Assembly (NCBI GenBank): GCA_947493195.1
Contig: CANLQG010000010.1
Coordinates: 30,339-94,338 of the forward strand
DNA from: an uncultured Sphingomonadaceae bacterium
Lineage (GTDB): Bacteria; Pseudomonadota; Alphaproteobacteria; Sphingomonadales; Sphingomonadaceae
DNA: 64,000 nucleotides
Reading direction: 5' to 3'
This document shows positions 1-8,059 of this stretch, in pieces. The notes below the pieces were generated by a model. The model ran no database searches. It saw only the letters and a list, made by a program, of their open reading frames with translations, and was not told where the DNA came from. The translations under genes were made by a program, and so were the position numbers. Numbering within the stretch: the first letter of the stretch is position 1; each line of letters begins with the position of its first letter.

Positions 1-416
1 CGGAGAAAACCCGGCAGACAACCCTTCGCCTTCAACGCCGGTAGCCACTTGGTGAAATAGGCGACGTTGTCCGCATCCACGACGATATCGTCCTCGATGT
101 ACATATAGAGGTCGTCTTCGGTGCCGCCCGCATCCAGCCATTCGCGAAGGGCTGCCTTGTGCCACCAGGTCAGATGCCACGGATGCGCCATGCCATGCGT
201 CTTGTCGTACTGCAGGGCGAAGCCGCGCTCTTCAAATCGCTTCCCTAGGTCGACCAGAAGCGGTTCTTCGGCGAGAGCAAGGTCGTTAGTGACCAGCGTC
301 ACTTCGACATGGCGGCGATCCCAGTCGAGAATTGCCCGCAAAACATCGGCAAGGAAGGGGACGCGCCCGGGGACATAGTGCGCTGCAACAGAGACGTGGA
401 AAGTGGGGCTTGTCAT
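1..416 (-). CDS. Glycosyltransferase-like protein, 3' end outside the window
   Basis: The reading frame opens at an ATG at 414-416 and stays open to the left edge, giving about 138 residues; the C-terminus is missing. The N-terminus (TFHVSVAAHYVPGR) resembles the nucleotide-sugar binding start of GT-A glycosyltransferases. An acidic segment near residue 110 (DLYMYIEDDIVVDADN) could be the DXD-like metal and nucleotide-sugar site. It is divergent from the sulfotransferase and belongs to the polysaccharide locus by position. The exact family is not recognised, so the glycosyltransferase call is an inference from the fold-like features. Confidence 0.6.
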   Translation of the reverse strand, partial: MTSPTFHVSVAAHYVPGRVPFLADVLRAILDWDRRHVEVTLVTNDLALAEEPLLVDLGKRFEERGFALQYDKTHGMAHPWHLTWWHKAALREWLDAGGTEDDLYMYIEDDIVVDADNVAYFTKWLPALKAKGCLPGFL

Positions 417-504
417 TCCAAATCCTTGCCGCTCGCCATCCGATTGAACACCTAATCCCGTGATCGGGTGCATATGGGCCGCACCGTAATTTTGCAACCT
501 TTTG

Positions 505-518
505 TTGCAGCGCAGCAA
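505..518. promoter_or_regulatory. TGC-rich dyad between divergent genes (site 1)
   Basis: TTGC-N6-GCAA perfect dyad (TTGCAGCGCAGCAA) in the 180-bp divergent gap between the partial glycosyltransferase and the sulfotransferase. Similar dyads occur in four other divergent gaps of the locus. A regulator site is inferred; no regulator gene is assigned. Confidence 0.4.
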
Positions 519-596
519 TACTGTGGCTAGGAAGCATTTGGGAAACTTCACCGGCAATACGCAAGCTGGGCACCGATAAACTCGAAGGTACTACAA

Positions 597-1202
597 ATGG
601 TCGAACGCAAGGTGTTTTGCATCGGTTTCCAGAAGACCGGCACAACTTCGTTGCGCGATGCTTTCCGGCAAATGGATTACCGATATCACGGCCCCTACGG
701 GCGTGACTGGTCGCTCAAACGTCTGGAAAAGGAATACAAGTCCGCAGGTCTCGCCATCGCGCAGGAGCATGATGTCGTTGCGGACATGCCTTGGCCGCTC
801 ATTTATCGTGAGTTGGACGAAGCCTTTCCCGGTTCGAGGTTTATCCTGACGCTGCGTGACACGGACAACTGGTATCGCTCAATTCGCAACCATTTTGGCG
901 ACCGACCCGCACCGCTGCAGGAACTGACCTATGGTGCCGATGCTGGCGCTCCGGTGGGGAACGAACAACGGTACCGAGAGGTGTACGACAACTACAATGC
1001 CGAGGTTCAGGACTATTTCGCGAACCGGGATGATGATCTTCTTATCATGCATCTCGAGGACGGGGATGGTTGGGATGCGCTCGCCCGCTTTCTCGGCCGA
1101 GATGATTTGCCGACCGGTCCCTTCGTAAGAACGAATACAGCAGGCGAGCGCATGACGCTGAAAAACCGATTGAGGAAGAGGGTTCGTTCCCTGTTCGGCT
1201 AG
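597..1202 (+). CDS. Sulfotransferase family protein
   Basis: A 201-residue protein predicted to transfer sulfate from PAPS to an acceptor. The 5'-phosphosulfate-binding loop is at residues 10-18 (GFQKTGTTS), followed by the helix SLRDAF. A segment near residues 75-98 with FPGSRFILTLRD and NWYRSI matches the 3'-phosphate-binding strand and helix. Length and motifs fit the short sulfotransferase family typified by Sulfotransfer_4. Its position suggests it sulfates the polysaccharide or a linked lipid; the acceptor is unknown. The ATG at 597 lies just after a short A-rich leader without a strong Shine-Dalgarno sequence. Confidence 0.85.
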   Translation: MVERKVFCIGFQKTGTTSLRDAFRQMDYRYHGPYGRDWSLKRLEKEYKSAGLAIAQEHDVVADMPWPLIYRELDEAFPGSRFILTLRDTDNWYRSIRNHFGDRPAPLQELTYGADAGAPVGNEQRYREVYDNYNAEVQDYFANRDDDLLIMHLEDGDGWDALARFLGRDDLPTGPFVRTNTAGERMTLKNRLRKRVRSLFG

Positions 1203-1278
1203 GGCGGCCGCGCGCCGATCGCCTTGGCCTTCGCCGGGTTCGTTACTCTGGCGGCCCCGCCTGGGAACATCGATTCCG

Positions 1279-3402
1279 CTACCCTACAGCTCCCTTTGCG
1301 GATAGCGTTCCCCGTTTCCGGTTACTGCGATCAAAAAGCAAGACCGGGGAGGCTGGATTAGCGAGTAATTCGCCCGCAGGCGTGAAATCACGCCCATCGC
1401 TATTCGTGTAAAGGCTATGGCGGTCGCCGCCCCGTGTCGTCCCCGTGGCCCCTCTAAGCATCGGCGCACCCGCTTCGAGATGATTGTCGGCAATCAGCAG
1501 ATCAGGATCCGCCAGGGTACCATTCAACTCCCAGAAAACGTTGTTCGCGATCATACAGAAGTCTTGCGCGGCATAGCTGTTGCCATCTCGGCTTCTTAGC
1601 CGCAATTCCTGATCCACCCAACTGTTGTGGCAAATCACGACGTGGCTATGACTTCCCAGCAACTGCGAGGAGTTGCCGAAATCAACCCTGCCCTGCATGA
1701 CGTGGTTAACCACGAAGATATCTCGGCAAGGTGCAGTTTCCCTGCCGATGAAAAGCAAGGCGGCGAGGATATTCGTATTGGTATTCCCGAAAATAATAAT
1801 GTTCTCGTTCGGTTCGGTCTCCTTGCCCTGATACCAGTCGGCATGGACGTCAAAGCCTCCGAGTGACAATGATAGCGAAGCCGACTTGGCATCGGTCGGG
1901 CCAAAAGAACCGGTCCTTCCGGGCAGGGTGAGGTACTGAGCGCGCTTGGTGTCGTTGCCCAGACTTGCCGTCCAGTCTGCGACAATGCCACCGCTCGTGC
2001 CCTCCCTCTCACCATTCAGCCATGCCACGACATCGCTGGGCCAGTAGAAGCCTCCGGTGACGGCGCCAGGATCGGCATTGTTGTTGTCGTAACAGGCAAA
2101 GGTATAAACCGGCACTCCTTCCTCTTTGAGAGTTATGAGATTGCCGCTCGACATCTCAATTGTCGCGCTTGCGGCATCACCAGTGTACCGAAGTGCGAAA
2201 ATCGCATCCGGCTTTTCATCGTGCAGGTGGGAACTGTCCCAGTCGTCGGTTCGATTGAAAATCACGCACGAAGATCGGCCGACGGCGTCCGCCGCACCGC
2301 CATAGATGTGGCAGCCCCGCACGAGCGTGGCGAACCGGCAAGGGTCCTGCTGATAGCTGATTTCGCATTCGGTGAAATAAGGCGCCCCATCCACCATGTA
2401 GGTCGACGGTCTGCCCTTGCCGTACCAGTAGAACTCGCGCCCCTGCTCCTGGGTGAAGGTTACTCCGTCCAACCAGTGATTTCTGCGCAGACTGGCCGAA
2501 CTTTCCTCAAGGTAGAAATTGTTTGCCCGATCCATCAGGATCGTGATGTTCGATCCCTTGAGGTGCAATCCGTCGATTTGCGCGCGATGATAGCCACCAT
2601 TGCCGATGAATTCCCGGTCGATTGTTATCGGCACGTCGGCTTCGATGGTAACCCAACCCTGGGGATATTTGTGTTTGGCAGATCCACCGCTTTCCAGCGC
2701 ATAGTATCCGGGCGCGCTAGAATTGCCCTCCGTCACTCTGATATATGGGTTGTCAAAGGCTCCATCCTTGATGAACTTCAACCCCGTGGCAAAGCTTTGA
2801 TAGCGCGCGCCTTCAATTTCGGCCTGCGAAGGTGCAATCTCGATCTCGGCGTCGTGTGCCGACCCGGTGGCCGGGAAAGGTTCTACAGGCGAGTACTGGA
2901 AAGGTCCGATAACCCTGTCCTGGAATAATGGGTTTCGCGGTACAGCCCTGGCATAGACATGCGCATGCCCGCCCATGTTAGCAGGCTTGGAAAGCGTAAC
3001 CCACCAGGCATGATATGTCCTCGTTTCGCCACGTGAATCGACGAAGGTACGGAAGCTCGGCGAAGCCATCTCGACAACATTCCCCTCGAAATGGATCTCG
3101 ATCTTCTCAACGCCGAAATTGTCGACGAGCGACCCGTCGTCGAGAGACATGGCAACGAAACCGGTCGTAAGTTCGTCAAGAAAGTACTGGTGCGGAGGTT
3201 CAACGAGATGGATTGCCGGTTTTGCCAGCGAACGCTCGGGGTCTACCGGCACCTCCTTCGTTTCGGCCGAGAAGCCGGAGCCAGGCAGACCATTCCATGC
3301 GCTCGAGGGAGTGATGGCAGGCACCAGTGAGAAAACACCTTGAGACGTTTGCAACCGGCGAGAGCTTTGCCGGCTAGAGAATCCGAAACCGCGACCCGGC
3401 AT
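1279..3402 (-). CDS. Putative phage/GTA head-spike fibre protein
   Basis: A 707-residue protein without a signal peptide or membrane segments. Its N-terminus is rich in Gly and Ser and is followed by a stretch from about residue 60 (KPAIHLVEPPHQYF) that I associate with sphingomonad beta-helix proteins of unknown function. The middle and C-terminal parts have many short Asn/Gly-rich beta segments (for example HVVICHNSWVDQELRL and FCMIANNVFWELNG) typical of a right-handed beta-helix. It starts at the ATG at 3402, which overlaps the stop of the spike base gene as TGATG, so the two are translationally coupled. By analogy with the Rhodobacter capsulatus rcc01079-rcc01080 pair it would be the receptor-binding spike of a gene transfer agent. 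A polysaccharide-modifying beta-helix enzyme is the alternative. Confidence 0.55.
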   Translation of the reverse strand: MPGRGFGFSSRQSSRRLQTSQGVFSLVPAITPSSAWNGLPGSGFSAETKEVPVDPERSLAKPAIHLVEPPHQYFLDELTTGFVAMSLDDGSLVDNFGVEKIEIHFEGNVVEMASPSFRTFVDSRGETRTYHAWWVTLSKPANMGGHAHVYARAVPRNPLFQDRVIGPFQYSPVEPFPATGSAHDAEIEIAPSQAEIEGARYQSFATGLKFIKDGAFDNPYIRVTEGNSSAPGYYALESGGSAKHKYPQGWVTIEADVPITIDREFIGNGGYHRAQIDGLHLKGSNITILMDRANNFYLEESSASLRRNHWLDGVTFTQEQGREFYWYGKGRPSTYMVDGAPYFTECEISYQQDPCRFATLVRGCHIYGGAADAVGRSSCVIFNRTDDWDSSHLHDEKPDAIFALRYTGDAASATIEMSSGNLITLKEEGVPVYTFACYDNNNADPGAVTGGFYWPSDVVAWLNGEREGTSGGIVADWTASLGNDTKRAQYLTLPGRTGSFGPTDAKSASLSLSLGGFDVHADWYQGKETEPNENIIIFGNTNTNILAALLFIGRETAPCRDIFVVNHVMQGRVDFGNSSQLLGSHSHVVICHNSWVDQELRLRSRDGNSYAAQDFCMIANNVFWELNGTLADPDLLIADNHLEAGAPMLRGATGTTRGGDRHSLYTNSDGRDFTPAGELLANPASPVLLFDRSNRKRGTLSAKGAVG

Positions 3403-3671
3403 CAGATAAGCCCGATCAGCTTGGCCGCGGTCGTCCCCGTGGCGCGAACAGCACGGGTCCGCACGTCGAGGATGCTGCCGCTGGCGAGATTGAAAAAGGT
3501 TACGTCTTCAGCGCCGCCAACAGGTCTAAGGGTCAGGTCACCCCCCTCGCCAATATAGAGTGCTTTGGTCGCTTCGCGAATATCCGTGTCATCGGACGGC
3601 TCGATTGCGAAACAGTCCGTAGCTGGGGAAGTCACACTCGCGGCAGCGTTAGAAAATCGATCGTGAAACAT
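3402..3671 (-). CDS. Putative spike base protein, RCAP_rcc01079-like
   Basis: An 89-residue protein. I chose the ATG at 3669-3671 because GGAGG (complement of 3677-3681) lies five bases upstream; a longer open frame to 3860 would overlap the pyruvyl transferase. The sequence runs from an N-terminal region with SSPATD-like spacing (SVTSPATDCFAIEPSDD) to ATKALYIGEGGDL and ends in RAVRATGTTAAKLIGL. This pattern matches what I know of the spike base family named after R. capsulatus rcc01079: a compact beta protein anchoring head spikes. The downstream 707-residue gene overlaps it by one base. The family call is from memory of the pattern, not a search. Confidence 0.65.
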   Translation of the reverse strand: MFHDRFSNAAASVTSPATDCFAIEPSDDTDIREATKALYIGEGGDLTLRPVGGAEDVTFFNLASGSILDVRTRAVRATGTTAAKLIGLI

Positions 3672-3756
3672 ATTATCCTCCGTAATCTTGCAGGAGGTTG
3701 CTCCGGTATAAACAGCGCCGATCGGTAGGAAAGGATTTTTGTCCGATGGCTGCGGA

Positions 3757-4671
3757 TCACCCGCTGAAATCGCGCGTAATTCCCTCAAGGACCCTAGCAA
3801 ATTCATCTTGCTGTTCCTGCAGCTTTTGCCGACTAGAAAGCGCGCCGTTCTTGCGCGCAAGGCGAGAAAGGGCAGCGCCTGCCACGCCTGCCATTACCCT
3901 GCCTTTGAGACCTTTGGAGTCGGGCCCGCGACCTGCTCTGTGCGGAGCTGTACTACCGCCCACTCCTGCGACAGCTGATGTCGAGGTGGCTGGGCTCAAG
4001 CGGTCTTGTAACCGGCGCAGCGCGGCGAACGGAGCGTGGATCTCGAGTTCAACGCCAAGGCTGGCGCACCAGTCGTTCCATTTGAAGGAATTGAAACCTC
4101 CCACAAAAGTGACGCAGTGCCACCGCACTCCGAATGCGTCCGCGATGATCGCGGCATGCATGCTTTCGGCCAACACGAGGCGAGCCGAACCGATGCGCCT
4201 GATAACCTCCGTTGCATCAGCGGCAGGGGTCTGGAAACCGATACCGCGATCCTCGCACACGCGCTGCCAGTTCAGCATTCGGTTTGAATGGTGCGGGACG
4301 AACAGCGTCTCGCCGCTAGGGGCAAGATCGGCGAACCGGTCGATCCGGTTGACGAAGACTGCGGGGTCGATGATTCCCGCCGATGCTGGCAGGTTCAGCG
4401 CCTTTGCCGACAATGGCCCACGCACTGCGCGAATGTCCCACATTTCCGGAGCATCCGCGATATCGGGCTTGCTGCCATAACCAACGCCCGATCCAATCAC
4501 GAGCTTGTGCCTGTCGGCAGGCAGAAAACCTTTCTTCAAAACTGTGCCCACCCCGACAAGCAGGCTGTCCCGCTTCCACTCGCGCCATCCCGGCAGGAGA
4601 TCGTCCCACAGCCACTGATTAAGATCGTCGCCAAAATTGCCGCCTTCCACCGGGAAATATTGCAGGTCCAT
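3757..4671 (-). CDS. Polysaccharide pyruvyl transferase family protein
   Basis: A 304-residue protein of the CsaB/ExoV type that adds pyruvate ketals from phosphoenolpyruvate to sugars. The N-terminus shows the family signature GNFGDDLNQWLWDDLLPG (residues 11-28). Other family features are GVGTVLKKGF, IGSGVGYG, the segment IRAVRGPLSAKAL near residue 85 and the late motif RLVLAESMHAAIIADAFG with its conserved His. The C-terminal 80 residues are Ala/Gly/Arg-rich and poorly conserved. It is the first gene of a minus-strand run followed by the two spike genes (85-bp gap) and is divergent from the polymerase gene. It probably decorates the local polysaccharide. Confidence 0.85.
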   Translation of the reverse strand: MDLQYFPVEGGNFGDDLNQWLWDDLLPGWREWKRDSLLVGVGTVLKKGFLPADRHKLVIGSGVGYGSKPDIADAPEMWDIRAVRGPLSAKALNLPASAGIIDPAVFVNRIDRFADLAPSGETLFVPHHSNRMLNWQRVCEDRGIGFQTPAADATEVIRRIGSARLVLAESMHAAIIADAFGVRWHCVTFVGGFNSFKWNDWCASLGVELEIHAPFAALRRLQDRLSPATSTSAVAGVGGSTAPHRAGRGPDSKGLKGRVMAGVAGAALSRLARKNGALSSRQKLQEQQDEFARVLEGITRDFSG

Positions 4672-4723
4672 CGTGAGAAGCTCCTTCCGGCTTGTGATCG
4701 CGACATCCGCGATGCTATCCTCA

Positions 4724-4737
4724 TTGTGCAGTGCGAA
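4724..4737. promoter_or_regulatory. TGC-rich dyad between divergent genes (site 2)
   Basis: TTGTGCAGTGCGAA lies between the pyruvyl transferase start (4671) and the polymerase start (4831). It closely resembles the reverse complement of the site at 18162-18174 (TTGTGCGGTGCAA). Confidence 0.4.
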
Positions 4738-4830
4738 ATGCCTACTTGCTGGCGAGGCAAATGCAATTCACAATGTCGATAACGCAGTTCTCGGAAGTCT
4801 CCGGGCAAAGCACGAATTGCAGAGGGTGGT

Positions 4831-6180
4831 ATGCAACCGAAGCGAAGTTACGAAGGGCGACTTGCAGTGCAAGGAAGCAAGGGCCCCGCCAGGCAGGGCT
4901 GGAGTAGGCAGAACGCCATCCCCCTGATTACGCTGTACTCTCTCCTTCTGCCGGCCGGTATCAGCGTCGAGGTCGGGCCGATTCTGCTCTTCCCCTACCG
5001 GCTGCTATTGCTGCTGCTGATTCCTTTCATCATTCTGGAAGTCCGGCGAAACCCTTTCAAGCCGACCCTTGCTGACGCTTTCCTGAGCTTCTTCGCACTC
5101 TGGGTGGCGATTTCGCTCGGTTTTCACCTTGGCCCGGCAAACGGAATCGAACCAATCGGCCGCGAACTGGTGGACATCGGCGTTGCCTATCTCGTCTTCA
5201 GAACCTTCGTGCGCGATTTTGACCAGTTGTCCTGGATCCTGCGCAAGCTCCTTCCCGGTGTCGTCGTGGTCGCGGTGATACTGGCGTACGAAAGCATCAC
5301 TCGCGATCTGCTGATTGCGAGCATTATTCCCGTCAGCGGCGGTGAGGGAGAGATGCAGGAAACCATTCGCCTCGGGTTGCGCCGAGCCGTCGGGCCGTTC
5401 CGCCACCCGATCCACGGCGGTTTGATTATGGCTTCCCTTTTACCGCTTTATGCAACGGCAAAAGCTCCGGGCTGGGTCAAGGTTACCGGCACTATCGCTT
5501 CCGCCTGCGCGTTTTTCACGGTCAGCACGTCGGCAGTCCTAATGCTGATCATGGTCATTGGCCTCCTGTTCTACTGGTGCCTGAATGTACAACTGACGCA
5601 ACGGCCGAACTGGCCCATGATCGTCGTGCCGACCCTTGTTACAAGCTTCGTCATCCAGCTGTTGGCCACCGGCGGCATCATGAGCTTCTTCATTCGCCAC
5701 GTGGCAATAAATTCCTCGAGCGCCCGTTACCGCAAGATGATCTGGGAACATGGCACGAATGCGGTCGAGCGCAATCCGGTACTCGGCGTCGGCTTTGCCA
5801 GCTATGACAGGCCGGGCTGGATGAGCAGCGGCAGCCTCGACAATCACTGGCTCGCCATTGCTTTGCGGCACGGCATACCTGCGACGGTCTTCCTGCTAGG
5901 TACGGTAATCATGGCCTGCGCCTACCTCGTGCGGTCGCAGCGCTTCTCGCTTGAACAGCGTCCGGTCCAGCAGGCCGCACTGCTCATTTGCCTTGTCTCC
6001 TTTGCCCTGTCGCTTTTCACCGTCTTCGCCTGGAACCATCTAGTGGTCTTCTTTATGGCGCTGCTGGGTATCGCCGTTGGGATTGGAGGCGAAACGACTG
6101 CCATACGACGTTCGGGACCGGTCAAACCCGCTTATCGCGATCTGTCTCCTCGCCCCGGACGGTATGCCACGGCAGATTGA
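4831..6180 (+). CDS. Wzy-type polysaccharide polymerase / O-antigen ligase family
   Basis: A 449-residue multi-spanning inner-membrane protein with about ten hydrophobic segments, such as LLLLLLIPFIILEV (about 51-64), LPGVVVVAVILAY and MLIMVIGLLFYW. A large periplasmic-type loop holds the O-antigen ligase/polymerase signature RYRKMIWEHGTNAVERNPVLGVGF and ends in SLDNHWLAIALRHGIP, with the conserved Arg and His expected of the Wzy_C family. It would polymerise lipid-linked repeat units in the periplasm. The first 30 residues are charged and not obviously needed, so the start could lie further in. It converges on the flippase gene. Confidence 0.8.
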   Translation: MQPKRSYEGRLAVQGSKGPARQGWSRQNAIPLITLYSLLLPAGISVEVGPILLFPYRLLLLLLIPFIILEVRRNPFKPTLADAFLSFFALWVAISLGFHLGPANGIEPIGRELVDIGVAYLVFRTFVRDFDQLSWILRKLLPGVVVVAVILAYESITRDLLIASIIPVSGGEGEMQETIRLGLRRAVGPFRHPIHGGLIMASLLPLYATAKAPGWVKVTGTIASACAFFTVSTSAVLMLIMVIGLLFYWCLNVQLTQRPNWPMIVVPTLVTSFVIQLLATGGIMSFFIRHVAINSSSARYRKMIWEHGTNAVERNPVLGVGFASYDRPGWMSSGSLDNHWLAIALRHGIPATVFLLGTVIMACAYLVRSQRFSLEQRPVQQAALLICLVSFALSLFTVFAWNHLVVFFMALLGIAVGIGGETTAIRRSGPVKPAYRDLSPRPGRYATAD

Positions 6181-6236
6181 TCCGCAGGCCTTAAGCTGGG
6201 AGAAAGCAGTCCCTCCAGACGCCAAATGTGCTTTTG

Positions 6237-7751
6237 CTAAGCTTTGCGTCTTAGCAGCTTTTTCCCGAAACCAAGCAAAGTGCGCTCGGCGGTGTCCGGC
6301 TTTCCCGCCAGCCGCCAGAGGCCGAACACAATCAGCGGATAGACTAGTGCGCCGCATCCGATGGTAACGGAGATAAGGCCCAACTGGGACAGAAGCGATT
6401 GATCGCCGGGGAACACGGCCTGCACGCCAAGCACCGCGCCCGACATGATCACCACTCCCACGATCGGGCGCAGGTTTGTCATGAACTGGCGCCTGATCGT
6501 TAGCCCGATGAACTCGCGGACCAGGAGCATATTGGCAAACGTCCCGATGACGCCGCAAAGGGCCCGCCCCCAAACGACCCCGTAAAGACCGCCAAGCCAC
6601 AAGCCCGTCCCGATTACAGCAACGCGAACCACCAGCATTTGTAGGTTCCTGACAAACAGCCGCTTGTTGCGATTGAGTGACATGCCGAGCGGCTGGACCA
6701 TCGTCGCCAGCGAATTAAGCGCGATGGCTGGGCCAAGGATCTGGAGGATCGGAATGATCGGCAACCATCGCTCGCCCAGCAGAAGAGGGATAACCGGTTG
6801 CGCCAGTAGTCCCGCTCCGAAGCCGAGAGGCAAGGCAATCAGCATCACGCCGGACTGCGTAGTCTCATACCCCCGCGTAAGCCGCTCGGGATTCTTCTTT
6901 ATCCTTGAAAGGCCCGGGAACACTGCCTTCATGAGCGGCAGGCTCAATTCCCGAGAAGGCATGGCCGCAAGGTTGGCGCCCATGGAATAGAAGCCCACCA
7001 TCGCTGGTGAAAGAACGCGACCGATCAAAAGGAATTCGAAGCGAAAGCTGAGTACTTCCGTAATGCGTATGCCTGTCGTCCAGACGCCAAAGCTGAAGAA
7101 TTCGCGCGCATGAACAAATCGCGGGCGCGGGATCTTGGGATAAACGATATAGGACAATAGGAAAAACGTCACGTTGCCGGCGATGGTGCCGACCGCGATA
7201 GCCCAGTAACTTTGGTAGACGATGGCGAAGCCGACCGCGGCAATGACGTTGACGAACTTTTCCGCCAGCGACAACGTTACCTCGTGCCAAAATACAAGAT
7301 TGCGGGGCAGGATCGAACGGCGCGGATTGGATGCCGACTGGACAAGCTGACCGGCCGCCAGCGCCCAGACGAGATCCACGAGACGGAGATCGCCGTAGAA
7401 AACAGCAGCGGGATGAGCAATGGCAGCAAGGCCGATAGCAAGAATCAGCCCTCTCAGAACGTTGAGCGTCCAAGCGGTGTCGTAGTGCTCTTCCGTCGGC
7501 CCTTCGTGGCGGATGAGCATCTGGTTCAGCGACAGGTCCAGAACAGCGACGCTGATGATCGCAATCGTCGAAGCGATCGCAACGAGGCCGAAATCCGCGG
7601 GCATGAGGAACCATGCAAGCACGATCATGCTGCCGGCCGACAGTCCATTGACGACCATGCGCGCGGCTGACAGCCAGAATGCGCCGCCAATCAACTTGCC
7701 GGCGATACCCCCCGACTTCGCAGCTCCGCGTTCCTCGGTAATTTCACCCAC
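6237..7751 (-). CDS. Wzx-type lipopolysaccharide/exopolysaccharide flippase
   Basis: A 504-residue protein with about 12-14 predicted membrane segments, starting with GKLIGGAFWLSAARMVVNGLS, the usual first helix of the polysaccharide transporter (PST) branch of the MOP superfamily. Typical internal features are FGLVAIASTIAIISVAVLDL, RRSILPRNL, a helix with GFYSMGANLAAMPSREL and GRALCGVIGTFANMLLVREFIGL. It would move undecaprenyl-linked repeat units across the inner membrane for the polymerase that ends 56 bp away on the opposite strand. It is divergent from the glycosyltransferase at 8060 across a 308-bp gap. Confidence 0.85.
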   Translation of the reverse strand: MGEITEERGAAKSGGIAGKLIGGAFWLSAARMVVNGLSAGSMIVLAWFLMPADFGLVAIASTIAIISVAVLDLSLNQMLIRHEGPTEEHYDTAWTLNVLRGLILAIGLAAIAHPAAVFYGDLRLVDLVWALAAGQLVQSASNPRRSILPRNLVFWHEVTLSLAEKFVNVIAAVGFAIVYQSYWAIAVGTIAGNVTFFLLSYIVYPKIPRPRFVHAREFFSFGVWTTGIRITEVLSFRFEFLLIGRVLSPAMVGFYSMGANLAAMPSRELSLPLMKAVFPGLSRIKKNPERLTRGYETTQSGVMLIALPLGFGAGLLAQPVIPLLLGERWLPIIPILQILGPAIALNSLATMVQPLGMSLNRNKRLFVRNLQMLVVRVAVIGTGLWLGGLYGVVWGRALCGVIGTFANMLLVREFIGLTIRRQFMTNLRPIVGVVIMSGAVLGVQAVFPGDQSLLSQLGLISVTIGCGALVYPLIVFGLWRLAGKPDTAERTLLGFGKKLLRRKA

Positions 7752-7912
7752 TCCTTGCCTAGGATCGATCTGACACTAACGGTTGTCTCGATGCGCTTCC
7801 GATCGTTGGGCCAGCCACATGCGCATGACGCTGCGAGCTACGGTCAGGACGGTGCATAATGTCGGTTTTCTATCTGTCAGCCCAAAAAGAATTGGCCTGC
7901 GCTACGTTTTTG

Positions 7913-7926
7913 GTGCAATGCAGCAC
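7913..7926. promoter_or_regulatory. TGC-rich dyad between divergent genes (site 3)
   Basis: GTGC-N6-GCAC perfect dyad (GTGCAATGCAGCAC) in the 308-bp divergent gap between the flippase and the glycosyltransferase at 8060. The rest of that gap shows no credible gene. Confidence 0.4.
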
Positions 7927-8059
7927 GAGCGGTTGAATGGCTGAGGCCCTTTATGCAAGTCAAAAAGGATCCTGCCGCGAAAAGCCTAGGTATGATTGGT
8001 GTGCCGCAGGCCGCACACTGGCGTAGTTCCACGAAGTACGAGGAACAGACTCCCGCATC

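Noticed and set aside
3402..3860. 152-codon version of the spike base gene starting at 3860
   Set aside because: It would overlap the pyruvyl transferase 3' end by about 100 bp, whereas the ATG at 3671 has a GGAGG at proper distance.
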